Position numbers and translations under genes: made by a program
Source: Chara braunii
Lineage: Eukaryota > Streptophyta > Charophyceae > Charales > Characeae
NCBI GenBank assembly: GCA_003427395.1
Contig: BFEA01000635.1
Span: forward strand, 440,982 to 469,043
Length of the DNA stretch: 28,062 bases
Reading direction: 5' to 3'
Notes under the pieces: model-generated
What the model was told of the DNA's origin: nothing
What the model saw: the letters and a program-made list of their open reading frames with translations, nothing else
Databases searched by the model: none
Shown here: in pieces, positions 27,886 through 28,062 of the stretch
Position numbering within the stretch: position 1 is the stretch's first letter
Layout: the number at the start of each line of letters is the position of its first letter

Positions 27886-27971
27886 CACAGACCGCCAACG
27901 ACTGTTTGACACTTGTTAAAGGTGCTCAGTCACCAAACCGATATCTGCGAATTGATTCGCTGTTCAACTAG
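27886..27971 (-). repeat. Right terminal inverted repeat R2 (outer tip)
   Basis: This is the inverted counterpart of the left tip: 27945-27971 against 4-30 (26 of 27), 27910-27938 against 60-88 (27 of 29), and the CGACTGTTTG block near 27896. The dyad at 27943-27964 (ATCTGCGA, six bases, TCGCTGTT) matches the one in the left tip. It lacks about 25 bases present in the left tip between the first two blocks. Confidence 0.75.
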
Positions 27972-28004
27972 TATCTGTCAATGCCTTTCCAGGTTAAAGG
28001 AAGG

Positions 28005-28007
<3 letters not shown>

Positions 28008-28062
<55 letters not shown>
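28008..28062 (+). repeat. CT microsatellite
   Basis: A pure CT run of about 55 bases reaches the window end. A shorter CT run also directly follows the R1 tip at 24364. Confidence 0.98.

Overview
This is a eukaryotic repeat-rich region. Single reading frames are broken by stop codons, there are GT-AG intron signals, satellites and microsatellites, a 715-base run of N (11018-11732), and no bacterial-style operons or ribosome binding sites. The DUF7869-like gene, the Ulp1 (C48) protease and the general texture fit a large plant-lineage or streptophyte-algal genome such as Chara. That assignment is an impression, not a search result.

The window looks like one giant mobile element, or a composite of two. 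The left tip (1-145) reappears inverted at 27886-27971 (26 of 27 outermost bases, then a second block). A longer left subterminal region (1-1400, plus about 2092-2272) reappears inverted at 23035-24365. Between the ends lie, from left to right: subterminal tandem repeats (148-2460); a minus-strand gene or gene pair (10669 down to 3352); a sequence gap, microsatellite and satellite DNA (11018-14290); an array of short dyad repeats (14600-15300); a plus-strand DUF7869-like gene (15515-18679); a row of plus-strand genes I do not recognise (19046-22208); the right subterminal repeats; and two more paralogous unrecognised genes (24629-25501 and 26109-27110) sandwiched between two copies of the right end.

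The minus-strand region encodes, in order, a basic nuclear-type N-terminal half with a ParB/sulfiredoxin-superfamily-like domain, a region resembling a permuted (beta-class) DNA methyltransferase with degenerate motifs, a conserved Trp-rich segment, low-complexity acidic repeats, and a Ulp1-type cysteine protease whose His-Asp-Gln-Cys set is all present. ParB-methyltransferase fusions are familiar in phages and bacteria; one next to a Ulp1 protease inside a eukaryotic inverted-repeat element would be unusual. The frame is broken by several in-frame stops and two frame changes, so this copy is probably decayed.

The most striking non-coding signal is a dispersed dyad, AAGTGCGA, six bases, TCGCACTT. 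About 45 exact or degenerate copies are present. The six-base spacing is constant, and the copies lie almost entirely outside genes, clustered upstream of gene starts and inside both outermost tips. It looks like the binding site of a dimeric protein, either element-encoded or host. Whether the ParB-like protein is that protein is speculation.
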